Origin: UBA4742 sp963785815
Lineage (GTDB): Bacteria; Actinomycetota; Acidimicrobiia; Acidimicrobiales; Acidimicrobilacustridaceae
Direction: 5' to 3'
DNA length: 64,000 nucleotides
Assembly (NCBI GenBank): GCA_963785815.1
Contig: CAWAWN010000002.1
Coordinates: 1,116,001-1,180,000 of the forward strand
Shown here piece by piece: positions 1 to 8,394 of the stretch. Numbering within the stretch: position 1 is the stretch's first letter; each line of letters begins with the position of its first letter. The position numbers and the translations under genes are program-made. A model generated the notes under the pieces. The model ran no database searches and was not told the origin of the DNA. It was given only the letters and a program-made list of their open reading frames with translations.

Positions 1-167
1 AGTACACCGAGCGCTTCGCCAACCCCTACGTGGCGGCCGAGCGCGGCTTCGTGGACGACGTGATCGATCCGGCCGAGACCCGCATCAAGCTGATCGCCGG
101 GCTGGAGATGCTGCGGTCCAAGCGCGAGGAGCTGCCCCACCGCAAGCACGGGAACATCCCGCTGTGA
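1..167 (+). CDS. Acyl-CoA carboxylase beta (carboxyltransferase) subunit, C-terminal end
   Basis: Only the last 54 codons are present, in frame from base 3 to the TGA at 165-167; the gene starts outside the window. The tail contains FANPYVAAERGFVDDVIDP and ends RKHGNIPL, the usual C-terminus of actinobacterial propionyl/acetyl-CoA carboxylase beta chains, which transfer the carboxyl group from biotin to acyl-CoA. Its stop codon overlaps the start of a small epsilon-like gene, the normal partner order for actinobacterial acyl-CoA carboxylases. The substrate (acetyl- or propionyl-CoA) cannot be decided from this fragment. Confidence 0.85.
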   Translation, partial: YTERFANPYVAAERGFVDDVIDPAETRIKLIAGLEMLRSKREELPHRKHGNIPL

Positions 168-364
168 GCGAGCCGGTCGAGGTGGGCTCGGCCACGGTGC
201 GTCCGGCGCCCGACGACGACGAGCTGGCCGCCATCCTGGCGGCCATCGAGACGTCGTGGCCGCGTCCGGCGCCGGCCGCGCCCACCGACGACGAGCCGTC
301 GCGCTGGCGCTTCTCCGGTCGGTGGTGGTCGCGCCCGCTGCCCACCCGCCGCGACCGGCCGTAG
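164..364 (+). CDS. Acyl-CoA carboxylase epsilon-like small subunit
   Basis: A 66-residue protein starting at GTG 164 and overlapping the carboxylase stop codon by four bases, so probably translationally coupled. It has the epsilon-subunit layout: a short variable N-terminus, an acidic helix (DDDELAAILAAIE), a proline/alanine linker and a basic tryptophan-containing end (WRFSGRWWSRP). In actinobacteria such subunits dock on the beta chain and stimulate the holoenzyme. The family is poorly conserved, so the call rests on position, size and the 'ELAAILAAI ... W' pattern. Confidence 0.75.
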   Translation: MSEPVEVGSATVRPAPDDDELAAILAAIETSWPRPAPAAPTDDEPSRWRFSGRWWSRPLPTRRDRP

Positions 365-369
365 GAACG

Positions 370-1005
370 GTGTCGACCGCGGATCCGAACTTCACGGTGG
401 ACGAGACCCTGCCGGCCTTCCGCGAGGCCAGCGAGTGGTTCCTGTCGGTGCTGCGCACCATCGACGACGACCAGTGGGGGTCGCCGGCGCTGGGGGAGTG
501 GACCGTGCTGGAGCTGGCCGCCCACGCCAGCCGGGCCTACGCCACCGTGGCCGACTACCTGGCACCGCGGGGCGACATCGACGTGGGCTCGGCCGCCGAG
601 TACTTCCGCCGGGCCATGCCCGATGCCGCGGTCAACGCCGACATCGCCGAGCGCGGCCGGACCGAGGCCCTGGCCCTGGCCGACGACCCGGTGCGCTCCA
701 TCGAGGCGCGTGCGGCCCAGACCTTCGCCCTGATCGAGGACGCGCCCGTGGGCTCGGTGTGCATCAGCCGGGGCGGCACCATCGCCCTGGGCGACTACCT
801 GGCCACCCGCGTGGTCGAGCTGTCGGTCCACACGCTCGACCTGGCCGACGCGGTGGGTCTCGAAAACGCCGAGCCGCCTCCGATGGCCGCCCACGTGGCC
901 GTGTCGGTGCTCGGCGCCCTCGCCTCCAGCCCCTCGCCGTCGGTCCTCCTGCGTGCCCTCACCGGTCGGGTGCCGCTGCCCCGCGGCTTCAGCGTCTTCC
1001 CCTGA
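370..1005 (+). CDS. DinB-like / mycothiol-dependent maleylpyruvate isomerase-type metal-binding protein
   Basis: A 211-residue protein. I choose GTG 370, just after the upstream stop, because an in-frame start at 256 would overlap the epsilon gene extensively. The N-terminal half has the family pattern: FREASEWFLSVL, then W at the end of the first helix, GEWTVLELAAHASRAY with the likely metal-binding His, and later the STHTLDLA-like segment VELSVHTLDLADAVG. This DinB-like fold underlies mycothiol-dependent isomerases and many uncharacterised actinobacterial proteins. Substrate unknown. It sits in the same direction as the carboxylase genes but has no obvious functional tie to them. Confidence 0.7.
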   Translation: MSTADPNFTVDETLPAFREASEWFLSVLRTIDDDQWGSPALGEWTVLELAAHASRAYATVADYLAPRGDIDVGSAAEYFRRAMPDAAVNADIAERGRTEALALADDPVRSIEARAAQTFALIEDAPVGSVCISRGGTIALGDYLATRVVELSVHTLDLADAVGLENAEPPPMAAHVAVSVLGALASSPSPSVLLRALTGRVPLPRGFSVFP

Positions 1006-1024
1006 GTCGGGGCGTCAGGTCGTC

Positions 1025-2029
1025 ATGGAGCTGACCACGGTGGCCGACGACGAGGTCGTCTTCCACGACGGCACCACCCTCCACCGCCACGCCGGTCTCG
1101 CGCCGGACCGCGACCACGTCCTGCACGGGCAGGCCGTGCGCACGCTGGCTCGACCAGCCGGGCAGCACCTGTGCACCTTCACCACGGTCAACGACGTGCA
1201 CTTCGGCGAGGTCGAGTGCGGGATCATCGAGGGGCTCGACACCGGCCCGACCTTCCGGGTGCCCGAGGGTGCGGAGCCCTATCCCGTGACCATGAACCGG
1301 GGCGCGGTGGCCGAGATGTCGGCCGTCGCTCCGGCGGCGGTGGTGGTCAAGGGCGACCTGACCGCCGAGGGCACGGCCGCCGAGCTCCAGGCGTTCCTCG
1401 ACACCTACGCCGGGTTCGGGCCCCGACTCCACCACGTGCGGGGCAACCACGACGTGGCTCCCGGCGCGGTGGTGCCGCCCACGGGCCCCCAGGTGGTGGA
1501 CCTGCCCGGCGTGCGGTTGGCCCTCATCGACACCACCATCGCCGAGGCGGCCACCGGCCAGGTCGATGTCGACACCCTGGCCTGGCTCGACGACGTGGCC
1601 GCCACCAGCGATCGTCCGGTCCTGCTCATGGGGCACCACCACGTCTGGAGCCCGGCCTCCCGGCACCGGCCGGCGGACTACTTCGGCGTCAACCCCGACG
1701 ACAGCGAGGCGCTCATCGCCCTCGTGGCCCGCCGCCCGTCCATCGTGGGGTGCTTCGCCGGCCACACCCACCGCAACCGGGTCCGCCGCTTCGCGGCCAC
1801 CGGCTCGGTCCCCTGGGTGGAGGTGGCCTGCGTGAAGGACTACCCCGGCACCTGGGCCGAGTACCGGGTGTTCGAGGGTGGTGCGCTCCAGATCCACCGC
1901 CGCGTCTCCACCCCGGAGGCGCTGGCCTGGACCGAGCAGACCCGCCACCTCTTCGCCGACACCTATGCCGACTACGCGGTGGGGCTCGATCGGCGACCGC
2001 TGCTTCGCGCTCACCTGGTGATGTGGTGA
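1025..2029 (+). CDS. Calcineurin-like metallophosphoesterase (CpdA-type)
   Basis: A 334-residue protein. ATG 1025 is preferred over an in-frame start at 953 inside the upstream gene. All class motifs are present in order: NDVHF (D-x-H), KGDLT (GD), RGNHD (GNHD), MGHHH and GHTHRNR. They coordinate the dinuclear metal centre that hydrolyses phosphodiesters, as in 3',5'-cyclic-nucleotide phosphodiesterases. No signal peptide is seen, so it is probably cytoplasmic. The 3' end overlaps the convergent GGDEF gene by 19 bases. The true substrate (cAMP, another phosphodiester or a phosphoprotein) is undetermined. Confidence 0.8.
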   Translation: MELTTVADDEVVFHDGTTLHRHAGLAPDRDHVLHGQAVRTLARPAGQHLCTFTTVNDVHFGEVECGIIEGLDTGPTFRVPEGAEPYPVTMNRGAVAEMSAVAPAAVVVKGDLTAEGTAAELQAFLDTYAGFGPRLHHVRGNHDVAPGAVVPPTGPQVVDLPGVRLALIDTTIAEAATGQVDVDTLAWLDDVAATSDRPVLLMGHHHVWSPASRHRPADYFGVNPDDSEALIALVARRPSIVGCFAGHTHRNRVRRFAATGSVPWVEVACVKDYPGTWAEYRVFEGGALQIHRRVSTPEALAWTEQTRHLFADTYADYAVGLDRRPLLRAHLVMW

Positions 2030-3638
2030 TCCGGGCGAGCTGCGCCCGGCGACGGTCGGGCCGAGGTCGACCCCCGCTCGCCGCACTCGTCGATGACCTC
2101 CACCCGGGCTCGGCCGTTGCGCTTGGCCCGGTACATGGCGGCATCGGCGTCGCGCACCACCTCCTCGGGTTGGGCACCGGGGTCGTCGGTGACCACGACG
2201 CCCACGCTCGCCTGCACGGACACCTCGACCGTCGTCCCGTCCGCCACCGCGATGGGCACCGGTCGGGTCACGGCCTGGGTGATGCGCGCCGCCAGCTGGT
2301 CGACCTCGGCGCGGCTCTGCACGTCCTCGCACAGCACCACGAACTCGTCCCCGCCGAAGCGCGCCACCGTGTCGCCCACCCGCAGCGAGCTCACCAGCTG
2401 CCGGCCGACGGCGATGAGCACCTCGTCGCCGGCTTCGTGCCCGTAGGTGTCGTTGGCCTGCTTGAACAGGTCGAGGTCGACGAACATCACCGCGGCCAGC
2501 GCCGGCGTGCGCTCCATGCGCCCGAGCACGACGCGCAGGCGGTCGAGCAGGAGGGGCCGGTTGGGCAGCCCCGTCAGGTCGTCGTGCAGCAGCTGGTACT
2601 GGAGCTGCTGGTTGGACGCCGCCAACGAGGCGGTGAGCCGGCCGTTCTCCAGGATGACCACCGCCTGGCGCACGAGCAGGGCCACGATGAGCACGGTGCC
2701 GATGAAGAACTCGGCCGCGCCCACCACGATGGGATCGTTGAGCAGGGCCTCGGAGACCGACAGCACCAGCACCACGGCCACGGGGACGTAGGGCAGCAGG
2801 ATCCGCGGTGAGCGCACCGTCGGGCGCGGGTGGCGCCGGGCCAGATCGCTGACGCGGGTCGCCGGGTGCAGGCAGGCGTGGTACGCACCCAGGGCGATGA
2901 GCAGGTAGCCGGCCACCCAGGCGTCGTTGGACAGGTTCGAGACCGTGTCCCACTTCAGGCTGGTGAACACGAACAGGCTGTCGGCCAAGGCGAAGCAGGC
3001 GAAGCCGGCCCCGGTCAGGCCCACCGCCACCCGCCCGGCCGGGTCGCTGCGGCCCCAGACGATCATCACCATGGTCAGCACGATGACGTCACCGGCCGGG
3101 TAGGCGAGGGCGATGGCCCGCTCGAACCAGCTCCCCGCGCTGGACGCCAGGGTCGGGCCGAGCACCGTGATCCAGCTCACGAACAGCAGGGAGCTGGCCA
3201 CGATGATCCCGTCGAGCACGACCCGCATGCGGTCCGGTCGGTCGTCGTCGGACGAGGGCATGGCCAGCAGGCCGCCGACGGCCAGCGGGATGGCGAACAG
3301 GTAGAAGAAGTCGGCCATGGACGGGAACGGGGTGGTCTCGCCCCGGATCGTCTCGAACCAGGTCCAGATCACCTGTCCGGCGCACCACGACGCAGAGGAG
3401 GCGGCGATGAGGTACCACCCGGTGCGCCACCCGCGCCCGCGGCTCGGCGGGCGGCGCGCACCGCCGACCAGGCGGCCACGGCCGGCGCCAGGATCTCGAG
3501 CAGGTCGGACAGGTTGCGCTGGTAGCGGGCGCTGCCGACCTGGAGCGCGATGACCGAGAGGGCGAAGGCGGCGCCGGCCAGGGCGGCGACCGGGGAGAAC
3601 CGAGGTTCGTCGCCCGTCGCCGCGCCCGGCTCAGTCAC
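2011..3638 (-). pseudogene. Membrane GGDEF diguanylate cyclase, split by an apparent frameshift
   Basis: Two minus-strand frames together give one normal protein. GTG 3638 opens a hydrophobic N-terminus (ALAGAAFALSVIAL, then EILAPAVAAWSAVRAARR). The second frame reads through GWYLIAASSASW, IWTWFE and PFPSMADFFYLF, several more membrane segments, then a complete GGDEF domain. The change of frame lies near 3430-3445, and the joined length is one base short of a multiple of three. The catalytic motif FGGDEFVVL is intact, preceded five residues upstream by RVGD, the RxxD inhibitory site for c-di-GMP. The second frame could start alone at GTG 3372 but would lose the first helices. It overlaps the preceding GGDEF-like gene by eight bases. 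Confidence 0.7.
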
Positions 3639-4434
3639 TGTTGGCGACTTCGATTCGGTCCTGGCGCCATTCCCGCGCCATGTCGAGGGCGTTGTCCGCC
3701 CGATCCAGGATCTCGTCGGTGGTGAAGCCGTGCGCCGGGTAGCAGGCCACGCCGGCCCACATGGTGAGGCCCGGGGAGTGGCTGGTGATGCGGCGCCGGA
3801 TGCGCTCGACCGTCCAGATGGCGCCGTTCTCGGCGGTGTCCTCCAGCAGGAGCGCGTAGCCGCCGTCGAGCAGGCGGCAGGCGGTGTCGGCCTCGCGGAT
3901 GGTGGAGGTGATGCACTCGGCCACCACCTTGGGGTTGGCCGGGCGCGGCAGGCCCGAGTCCAGCCCTTCGATCACCTCCATGAGCACCACGGCCACCGGT
4001 TCGAGCTGGCGCCGGGCGGCGGCGATGCGGGCATCGAGGGCGACGGTGAAGTAGCCCTCGCTGAACAGGCCGGTGGCCCCGTCGGTGAGGGCGTCGCCGC
4101 TGGAGTTGCGACGCACGGCGGTGAGCTGGATGCGGCTGGCCAGCTTGGTCTCCAGGTCGCTGCGAGCCTCGGACTCGCGCTCGACCTTGTCCTCGAGCTC
4201 GTCCACCTTGTCCTCGAGCTCGTCCACCAGGGCGGTGGCCCGGCGCAGGTGGCTGATGAGCCAGAACAGCGTGACGCCGCAGGCCAGGGCGATGGCCCCG
4301 GCGATCACCGCGAGCGCGACGACGTGGTACAGCGCGGCCAGGGCCCCCAGCGCCAGGCCGAGGAGACCGACCACGAGGCCAACGACTGCCCGGCGATCCA
4401 CGCAGACCAATCGGCGGGATCGGCCCGGAATCAA
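3631..4434 (-). CDS. Membrane protein with coiled coil and degenerate GGDEF-like domain
   Basis: A 267-residue protein from TTG 4434; GTG 4401 is an alternative. Two adjacent membrane helices (AVVGLVVGLLGLALGALAAL and ALAVIAGAIALACGVTLFWL) are followed by a coiled coil with a duplicated heptad block (DELEDKV twice), then a domain that follows the GGDEF fold but has LDGGYALLLEDT where GGDEF should be. Synthesis of c-di-GMP is therefore unlikely; a regulatory or sensor role is an inference. It is translationally coupled to the active-site-bearing GGDEF gene downstream, so the two may work as a pair. Confidence 0.65.
   Translation of the reverse strand: MIPGRSRRLVCVDRRAVVGLVVGLLGLALGALAALYHVVALAVIAGAIALACGVTLFWLISHLRRATALVDELEDKVDELEDKVERESEARSDLETKLASRIQLTAVRRNSSGDALTDGATGLFSEGYFTVALDARIAAARRQLEPVAVVLMEVIEGLDSGLPRPANPKVVAECITSTIREADTACRLLDGGYALLLEDTAENGAIWTVERIRRRITSHSPGLTMWAGVACYPAHGFTTDEILDRADNALDMAREWRQDRIEVANSD
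4184..4225. repeat. 21-bp direct repeat, two copies, in the coiled coil
   Basis: Two adjacent identical 21-base units (4184-4204 and 4205-4225) encode seven residues each of the heptad DELEDKV on the minus strand. The in-frame duplication lengthens the coiled coil between the membrane helices and the degenerate GGDEF-like domain. Confidence 0.85.
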
Positions 4435-4588
4435 GCCCGGATCCGGGCCGTTTCCGCCTCCGAGCCCTCGCCAGGCCTGGCTGCGGCTTGCGTCGGGGCG
4501 TCAGGTCCGGCTGGGTGGCACGGCCGGTGGTGGCGTCGCCGCGCACCGCGTCACTCGGTCCACGCCTCGGTGCGGGCCAGCCGCGGGA

Positions 4589-4614
4589 GCGCCACCATGC
4601 GCACATGGTGGCGC
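4589..4614 (-). terminator. Perfect 11-bp stem-loop downstream of the mutase gene
   Basis: Left arm 4589-4599 and right arm 4604-4614 are exact reverse complements with the tetraloop CGCA. It lies 27 bases past the mutase stop codon and upstream of the GGDEF-like gene, so a transcription terminator or RNA-stabilising hairpin for the minus-strand mutase transcript is likely. There is no run of T after the stem, as is common in high-GC actinobacteria. Apart from this hairpin I see nothing in 4435-4640. Confidence 0.55.
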
Positions 4615-4640
4615 GGGGCCCCGCGATGCGCTCGCCGTGC

Positions 4641-6626
4641 TCAGCTGCGGCGGTGGGCCTCGACCAGGTCGACGATGTCGGCCATCAGCCGACCCAGCTC
4701 GAAGTCCTTGGGGGTGTAGACCGCGGCCACCCCGTCGGCCTTCAGCGTGGCCTGGTCGGCCTCGGGGATGATGCCGCCCACCACCACCGGGGCGGTGCTG
4801 CCCGCCTCGCGCACCCGGCGCAGCACGTCGGGCACCAGCTCGAGGTGGCTGCCCGAGAGCACCGACAGGCCGATCACGTCGACGTCCTCGTCGCGAGCCA
4901 CCGCCGCGATCTGCTCGGGGGTCAGGCGGATGCCCTGGTAGATGACCTCCATGCCGGCATCTCGGGCGGCCACCGCGATCTGCTCCGCTCCGTTGGAGTG
5001 GCCGTCGAGGCCCGGCTTGGCCACCAGGAAGCGGGGCGGACCACCGGGCATCGCCCGGACCCGGTCCGCCGTCTCTCGCCAGAGGGCGGAGCCGCCGCCC
5101 AGCCCCACCGCGGCAGCCACGCCGGTCGGGGCCCGGTACTCGCCGAACACCTCGCGCAGCAGGCCGGCCCACTCGCCGGTGGTCCCCCCGGCGTGGGCCA
5201 GGTCGATGGTGGCGGCCATGATGTTCTCGGTCCCCGACGCCGTGCGCCGCAGCTGGTCGAGCGAGCGCTTCACCGCGTCGTTGTCCCGCTCGGAGCGCCA
5301 GGCCTGCACCTCGGCGATGAGCTGGTCCTGCACGGCCGGGTCGACCTCGAGGATCTGGCCAGCACCGCCCAACGGCGACTCGGCCGACTCGGTGTAGGCG
5401 TTCACGCCCACCACCGTCTGCTCACCCGACTCGATGTGGCGCATGCGCTCGGTGTTGGAGGCCACCAGCCGGCCCTTGAGCTCCTCGATGGCGGCGAAGG
5501 CGCCGCCGAGGGCCAACACGTCGTCGAGCTCGGCCTGGGCGGCCTCGACCAGCTCGGCGGTGCGAGCCTCCACCACATGGCTGCCGTCGAGGATGTCCTC
5601 GTACTCGAGCAGGTCGGTCTCATAGGCCAGGACCTGCTGGATGCGCAGCGACCACTGCTGGTCCCACGGTCGGGGGAGCCCCAGGGCCTCGTTCCAAGCC
5701 GGCAGCTGCAACGAGCGGGCCCGCGCCCGCTTGGACAGGGTGACGCCCAGAGCCTCGAGCACGATGCGTTGCACGTTGTTCTCGGGCTGGGCCTCGGTCA
5801 GCCCCAACGAGTTGACCTGCACGCCGTAGCGGAACCGCCGGGCCTTCGGGTCGGTCACGCCGTAGCGCTCGAGGGTGAGGCGGTCCCACAGTTCGGTGAA
5901 GGCCCGCATCTTGCAGGTCTCCTCGACGAAGCGGATGCCGGCGTTCACGAAGAACGAGATCGAGCCGACCACCGCCGCGAACCGGTCGGGGTCGACCTGG
6001 CCCGACTCGCGCACCGCGTCGAGCACGTCGATGGCGGTGGCCAGGCTGAAGGCGATCTCCTGCACCGGCGTCGCCCCCGCCTCCTGCAGGTGGTAGCTGC
6101 ACACGTTCATGGGGTTCCAGTGCGGGATCCACTCGGCGCAGAAGGCGATCATGTCCACGATCAGCCGACGGCTGGGCTCGGGCGGGAAGATGTAGGTGCC
6201 CCGGCTCAGGTACTCCTTGACGATGTCGTTCTGGGTGGTGCCCCGCAGCTGGTTGGACGCCACCCCGTGGTTCTCGGCGTTGGCCACGTACAGCCCCAGC
6301 AGCCAGGCGGCTGGGGCGTTGATGGTCATCGACGTGTTCATCTCGCCCTGCGGGATGCCGTCGAGCAGCTCGCGCATGTGGCCCAGGTGGGCCACGGGCA
6401 CGCCGACCTTGCCCACCTCGCCCCGGGCCAGCGGGTCGTCGGGGTCGTAGCCGGTCTGGGTGGGCAGGTCGAAGGCGATGGACAGCCCGGTCTGGCCCTT
6501 GGCCAGGTTGGTGCGGTACAGCTCGTTCGAGGCCTTGGCCGTCGAGTGGCCCGAGTAGGTGCGCATCAGCCAGGGCCGGTCCCGGTCGTGGCGGGTCGCA
6601 GGCGGGTTCGGCGTGGGCGTGGCCAT
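4641..6626 (-). CDS. meaA: MeaA-type acyl-CoA mutase (ethylmalonyl-CoA mutase family), coenzyme B12-dependent
   Basis: A 661-residue single-chain mutase from ATG 6626. The N-terminal catalytic barrel opens with RDRPWLMRTYSGHSTA and has FDLPTQTGYDPDDPLARGEVGKVG, close to MeaA proteins rather than ordinary methylmalonyl-CoA mutases. It carries its own C-terminal cobalamin domain with KPGLDGHSNG (the DxHxxG lower-ligand motif) and GLSVLSGSH. MeaA/Ecm rearranges ethylmalonyl-CoA to methylsuccinyl-CoA in the ethylmalonyl-CoA pathway. The nearby 3-hydroxyacyl-CoA dehydrogenase fits acyl-CoA assimilation. Strict substrate choice among ethylmalonyl, methylmalonyl and related acyl-CoAs is inferred from overall similarity. 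Confidence 0.85.
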   Translation of the reverse strand: MATPTPNPPATRHDRDRPWLMRTYSGHSTAKASNELYRTNLAKGQTGLSIAFDLPTQTGYDPDDPLARGEVGKVGVPVAHLGHMRELLDGIPQGEMNTSMTINAPAAWLLGLYVANAENHGVASNQLRGTTQNDIVKEYLSRGTYIFPPEPSRRLIVDMIAFCAEWIPHWNPMNVCSYHLQEAGATPVQEIAFSLATAIDVLDAVRESGQVDPDRFAAVVGSISFFVNAGIRFVEETCKMRAFTELWDRLTLERYGVTDPKARRFRYGVQVNSLGLTEAQPENNVQRIVLEALGVTLSKRARARSLQLPAWNEALGLPRPWDQQWSLRIQQVLAYETDLLEYEDILDGSHVVEARTAELVEAAQAELDDVLALGGAFAAIEELKGRLVASNTERMRHIESGEQTVVGVNAYTESAESPLGGAGQILEVDPAVQDQLIAEVQAWRSERDNDAVKRSLDQLRRTASGTENIMAATIDLAHAGGTTGEWAGLLREVFGEYRAPTGVAAAVGLGGGSALWRETADRVRAMPGGPPRFLVAKPGLDGHSNGAEQIAVAARDAGMEVIYQGIRLTPEQIAAVARDEDVDVIGLSVLSGSHLELVPDVLRRVREAGSTAPVVVGGIIPEADQATLKADGVAAVYTPKDFELGRLMADIVDLVEAHRRS

Positions 6627-6658
6627 GCCCAGATGGTCCCACCCGGGCCCTCGACCTG

Positions 6659-7396
6659 TCATCCCGGACCGACCGGCGGCGAGGCGAACGGGTCCACGTC
6701 GCGGGCCACGGCGTCGGCCAGCAGCTCCAGGTACACGCCACGAACCACCTCGGTCACCCCCAGCGAGGCCAGGTGCGGGGTGGACCACTGCACGTCGAGC
6801 AGGCTGGCCCCGCCCTCGGCGAGCCGCGCCACCAGAGCCACCAAGGCCACCTTCGAGGCGTCCCGGGCGCGGTGGAACATGGACTCGCCGGCGAACAGCC
6901 CACCGATGGACACGCCGTAGAGGCCCCCGACCAGCTCGCCGTGGTCGTCCCAGGTCTCGACGCTGTGGGCCCAGCCCAGCTCGTGCAGGCGCCCGTAGGC
7001 GTCGAAGATGGCCTGGTTGATCCACCCGCCGTCGCGACCCGGGTCGGCGCAGGCGCGCACCACGGCCTCGAAGGCGGTGTCGACCCGGACCTCGTAGCGC
7101 TTGCACGACTGGCGCAGCGACCGGCTCGTGCGGAGCTGGTCCAACGGCAGCACCCCCCGGGGATCCGGTGACCACCAGGCGATCTTGCGGCCGCTGCCGA
7201 TGGGCATGGGGAACAGCCCGTTGCGGTAGGCGGCCAGCAGGGTCCCCGGCTCGAGATCGGCCCCCACGCCCACCACGCCCACGGCATCCGCTTCCGCGGC
7301 GGGAGGCAGCTGCCAGCGCGACGGCGGAGGCTCGACTCTCTTGGCCCTTCGGTCGGGCAAGCCTCCCTGCGGGCGGCTTCGCCATCCGGGTGTCAT
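6659..7396 (-). CDS. aat: Leucyl/phenylalanyl-tRNA-protein transferase
   Basis: About 245 residues from ATG 7396; the conserved part starts near VEPPPSRW, so the first ~20 residues may be non-native and a downstream TTG is possible. Family motifs run in order: LAAYRNGLFPMP, WWSPDPRGVLP, GWAHSVETWDD, GGLYGVSIGGLFAGESMF, ASKVALVALV and STPHLASLGV. The enzyme adds Leu or Phe from charged tRNA to proteins with N-terminal Arg or Lys, marking them for ClpS/ClpAP-type degradation. It lies between the mutase (32-base gap) and the dehydrogenase on the same strand, with no evident functional link. Confidence 0.9.
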   Translation of the reverse strand: MTPGWRSRPQGGLPDRRAKRVEPPPSRWQLPPAAEADAVGVVGVGADLEPGTLLAAYRNGLFPMPIGSGRKIAWWSPDPRGVLPLDQLRTSRSLRQSCKRYEVRVDTAFEAVVRACADPGRDGGWINQAIFDAYGRLHELGWAHSVETWDDHGELVGGLYGVSIGGLFAGESMFHRARDASKVALVALVARLAEGGASLLDVQWSTPHLASLGVTEVVRGVYLELLADAVARDVDPFASPPVGPG

Positions 7397-7434
7397 CCCC
7401 CAGAGGTTGCCACCGAGACCACGGCGGCGGGACC

Positions 7435-8289
7435 TCAGCGCTGGTAGTCGTAGAAGCCCGCGCCCGACTTGCGACCCAGCTGTCCGGCGCTGACCATGCG
7501 GCGCAGCACGGGCATGGCTGCGTAGTTGGGGTCGCGGAACTCCTCGTAGAGCGCGTCCAGGATGGCCAGCGAGGTGTCCAGCCCGACCAGGTCGAGCAGG
7601 GCGAGGGGCCCCATCGGGAAGTTGCACCCGCCCTTCATGGCCGCGTCGATGTCGTCGCGGCTGGCGGTGCCGTTCTCGAGCATGCGCACGGCGTTGTTCA
7701 GGTAGGGGAAGAGCAGGGCGTTCACGATGAACCCGGCCCGATCGCGCACCTCGACGGGCGTCTTGCCGCAGGCCTCGGCGAAGGCGCGGACCTGGGCCGC
7801 GGTGTCGTCGCTGGCCGTGAGCGGCCGGACGATCTCGACCAGGCTCATCATCGGGGCCGGGTTGAAGAAGTGGACCCCGCAGACCTTCTCGGGCCGGGTG
7901 GTGACCATGGCCATCTCGATCACGGCCAGCGTCGAGGTGTTGGTGGCCAGGATGGTGTCGGGCCCGCACACGTCGTCGAGCTCGTGGAACAGGTCGCGCT
8001 TGACGGCCAGGTCCTCGACGACGGACTCGAGCACCAGGTCGCACTCGGCCAGGTCGTGCAGCTTGGCCGTGGCCGTCACCCGGCTGAGGGTGGCGTCGCG
8101 CTCGGCCGCCTCGAGCTTGCCCCGGTCGACCTGCTTGGCCAGCGACTGGTCCAGGGCGGCCAGCATGGCGTCGGCCGTCTCCTGGCGACGGGACCGCAGC
8201 ACCACCTCGTGCCCGGTCCGGGCGGCCACCTCGGCCACCCCCGAGCCCATGATCCCGGATCCCACGATGCCCACGGTCTTGATCGTCAT
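7435..8289 (-). CDS. 3-hydroxyacyl-CoA (3-hydroxybutyryl-CoA) dehydrogenase
   Basis: A 284-residue protein from ATG 8289. It has the N-terminal Rossmann site VGIVGSGIMGSGVAE, then ATNTSTLAV, the family signature GVHFFNPAPMMSLVEIV with its catalytic His, and the C-terminal dimer domain ending GRKSGAGFYDYQR. It oxidises 3-hydroxyacyl-CoA with NAD(P), or runs in reverse in butyrate, PHB or ethylmalonyl-CoA-type metabolism. The mutase nearby makes a role in C4/C5 acyl-CoA assimilation plausible. A TAACCT box 7 bases before the ATG supports this start and a leaderless transcript. Confidence 0.88.
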   Translation of the reverse strand: MTIKTVGIVGSGIMGSGVAEVAARTGHEVVLRSRRQETADAMLAALDQSLAKQVDRGKLEAAERDATLSRVTATAKLHDLAECDLVLESVVEDLAVKRDLFHELDDVCGPDTILATNTSTLAVIEMAMVTTRPEKVCGVHFFNPAPMMSLVEIVRPLTASDDTAAQVRAFAEACGKTPVEVRDRAGFIVNALLFPYLNNAVRMLENGTASRDDIDAAMKGGCNFPMGPLALLDLVGLDTSLAILDALYEEFRDPNYAAMPVLRRMVSAGQLGRKSGAGFYDYQR

Positions 8290-8296
8290 GGCCGGC

Positions 8297-8302
8297 AGGT
8301 TA
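8297..8302 (-). promoter_or_regulatory. -10 element, leaderless promoter of the dehydrogenase
   Basis: On the minus strand TAACCT (TANNNT consensus) lies 7 bases upstream of the ATG at 8289, so transcription should start at or next to the start codon. No convincing -35 hexamer is visible. Confidence 0.5.
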
Positions 8303-8381
8303 CCGACCGGTAGCTTCCGGGAAAAGGTGAGCGGCCGACCGGAGGGCCGATGCAGCGGCGACCCGGTCGATGCCAGTCCGG

Positions 8382-8387
8382 TAGGTT
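8382..8387 (+). promoter_or_regulatory. -10 element, leaderless promoter of the methyltransferase-like gene
   Basis: TAGGTT lies 7 bases before GTG 8395. The same spacing recurs at several genes in the window and decides this start over an upstream ATG at 8350. Confidence 0.5.
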
Positions 8388-8394
8388 CTGGCCA

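Noticed and set aside
4641..7385. Mutase frame extended upstream to 7385 as one longer protein
   Set aside because: The added part is antisense-like low-complexity sequence over the aat gene; the MeaA-type N-terminus begins at 6626.
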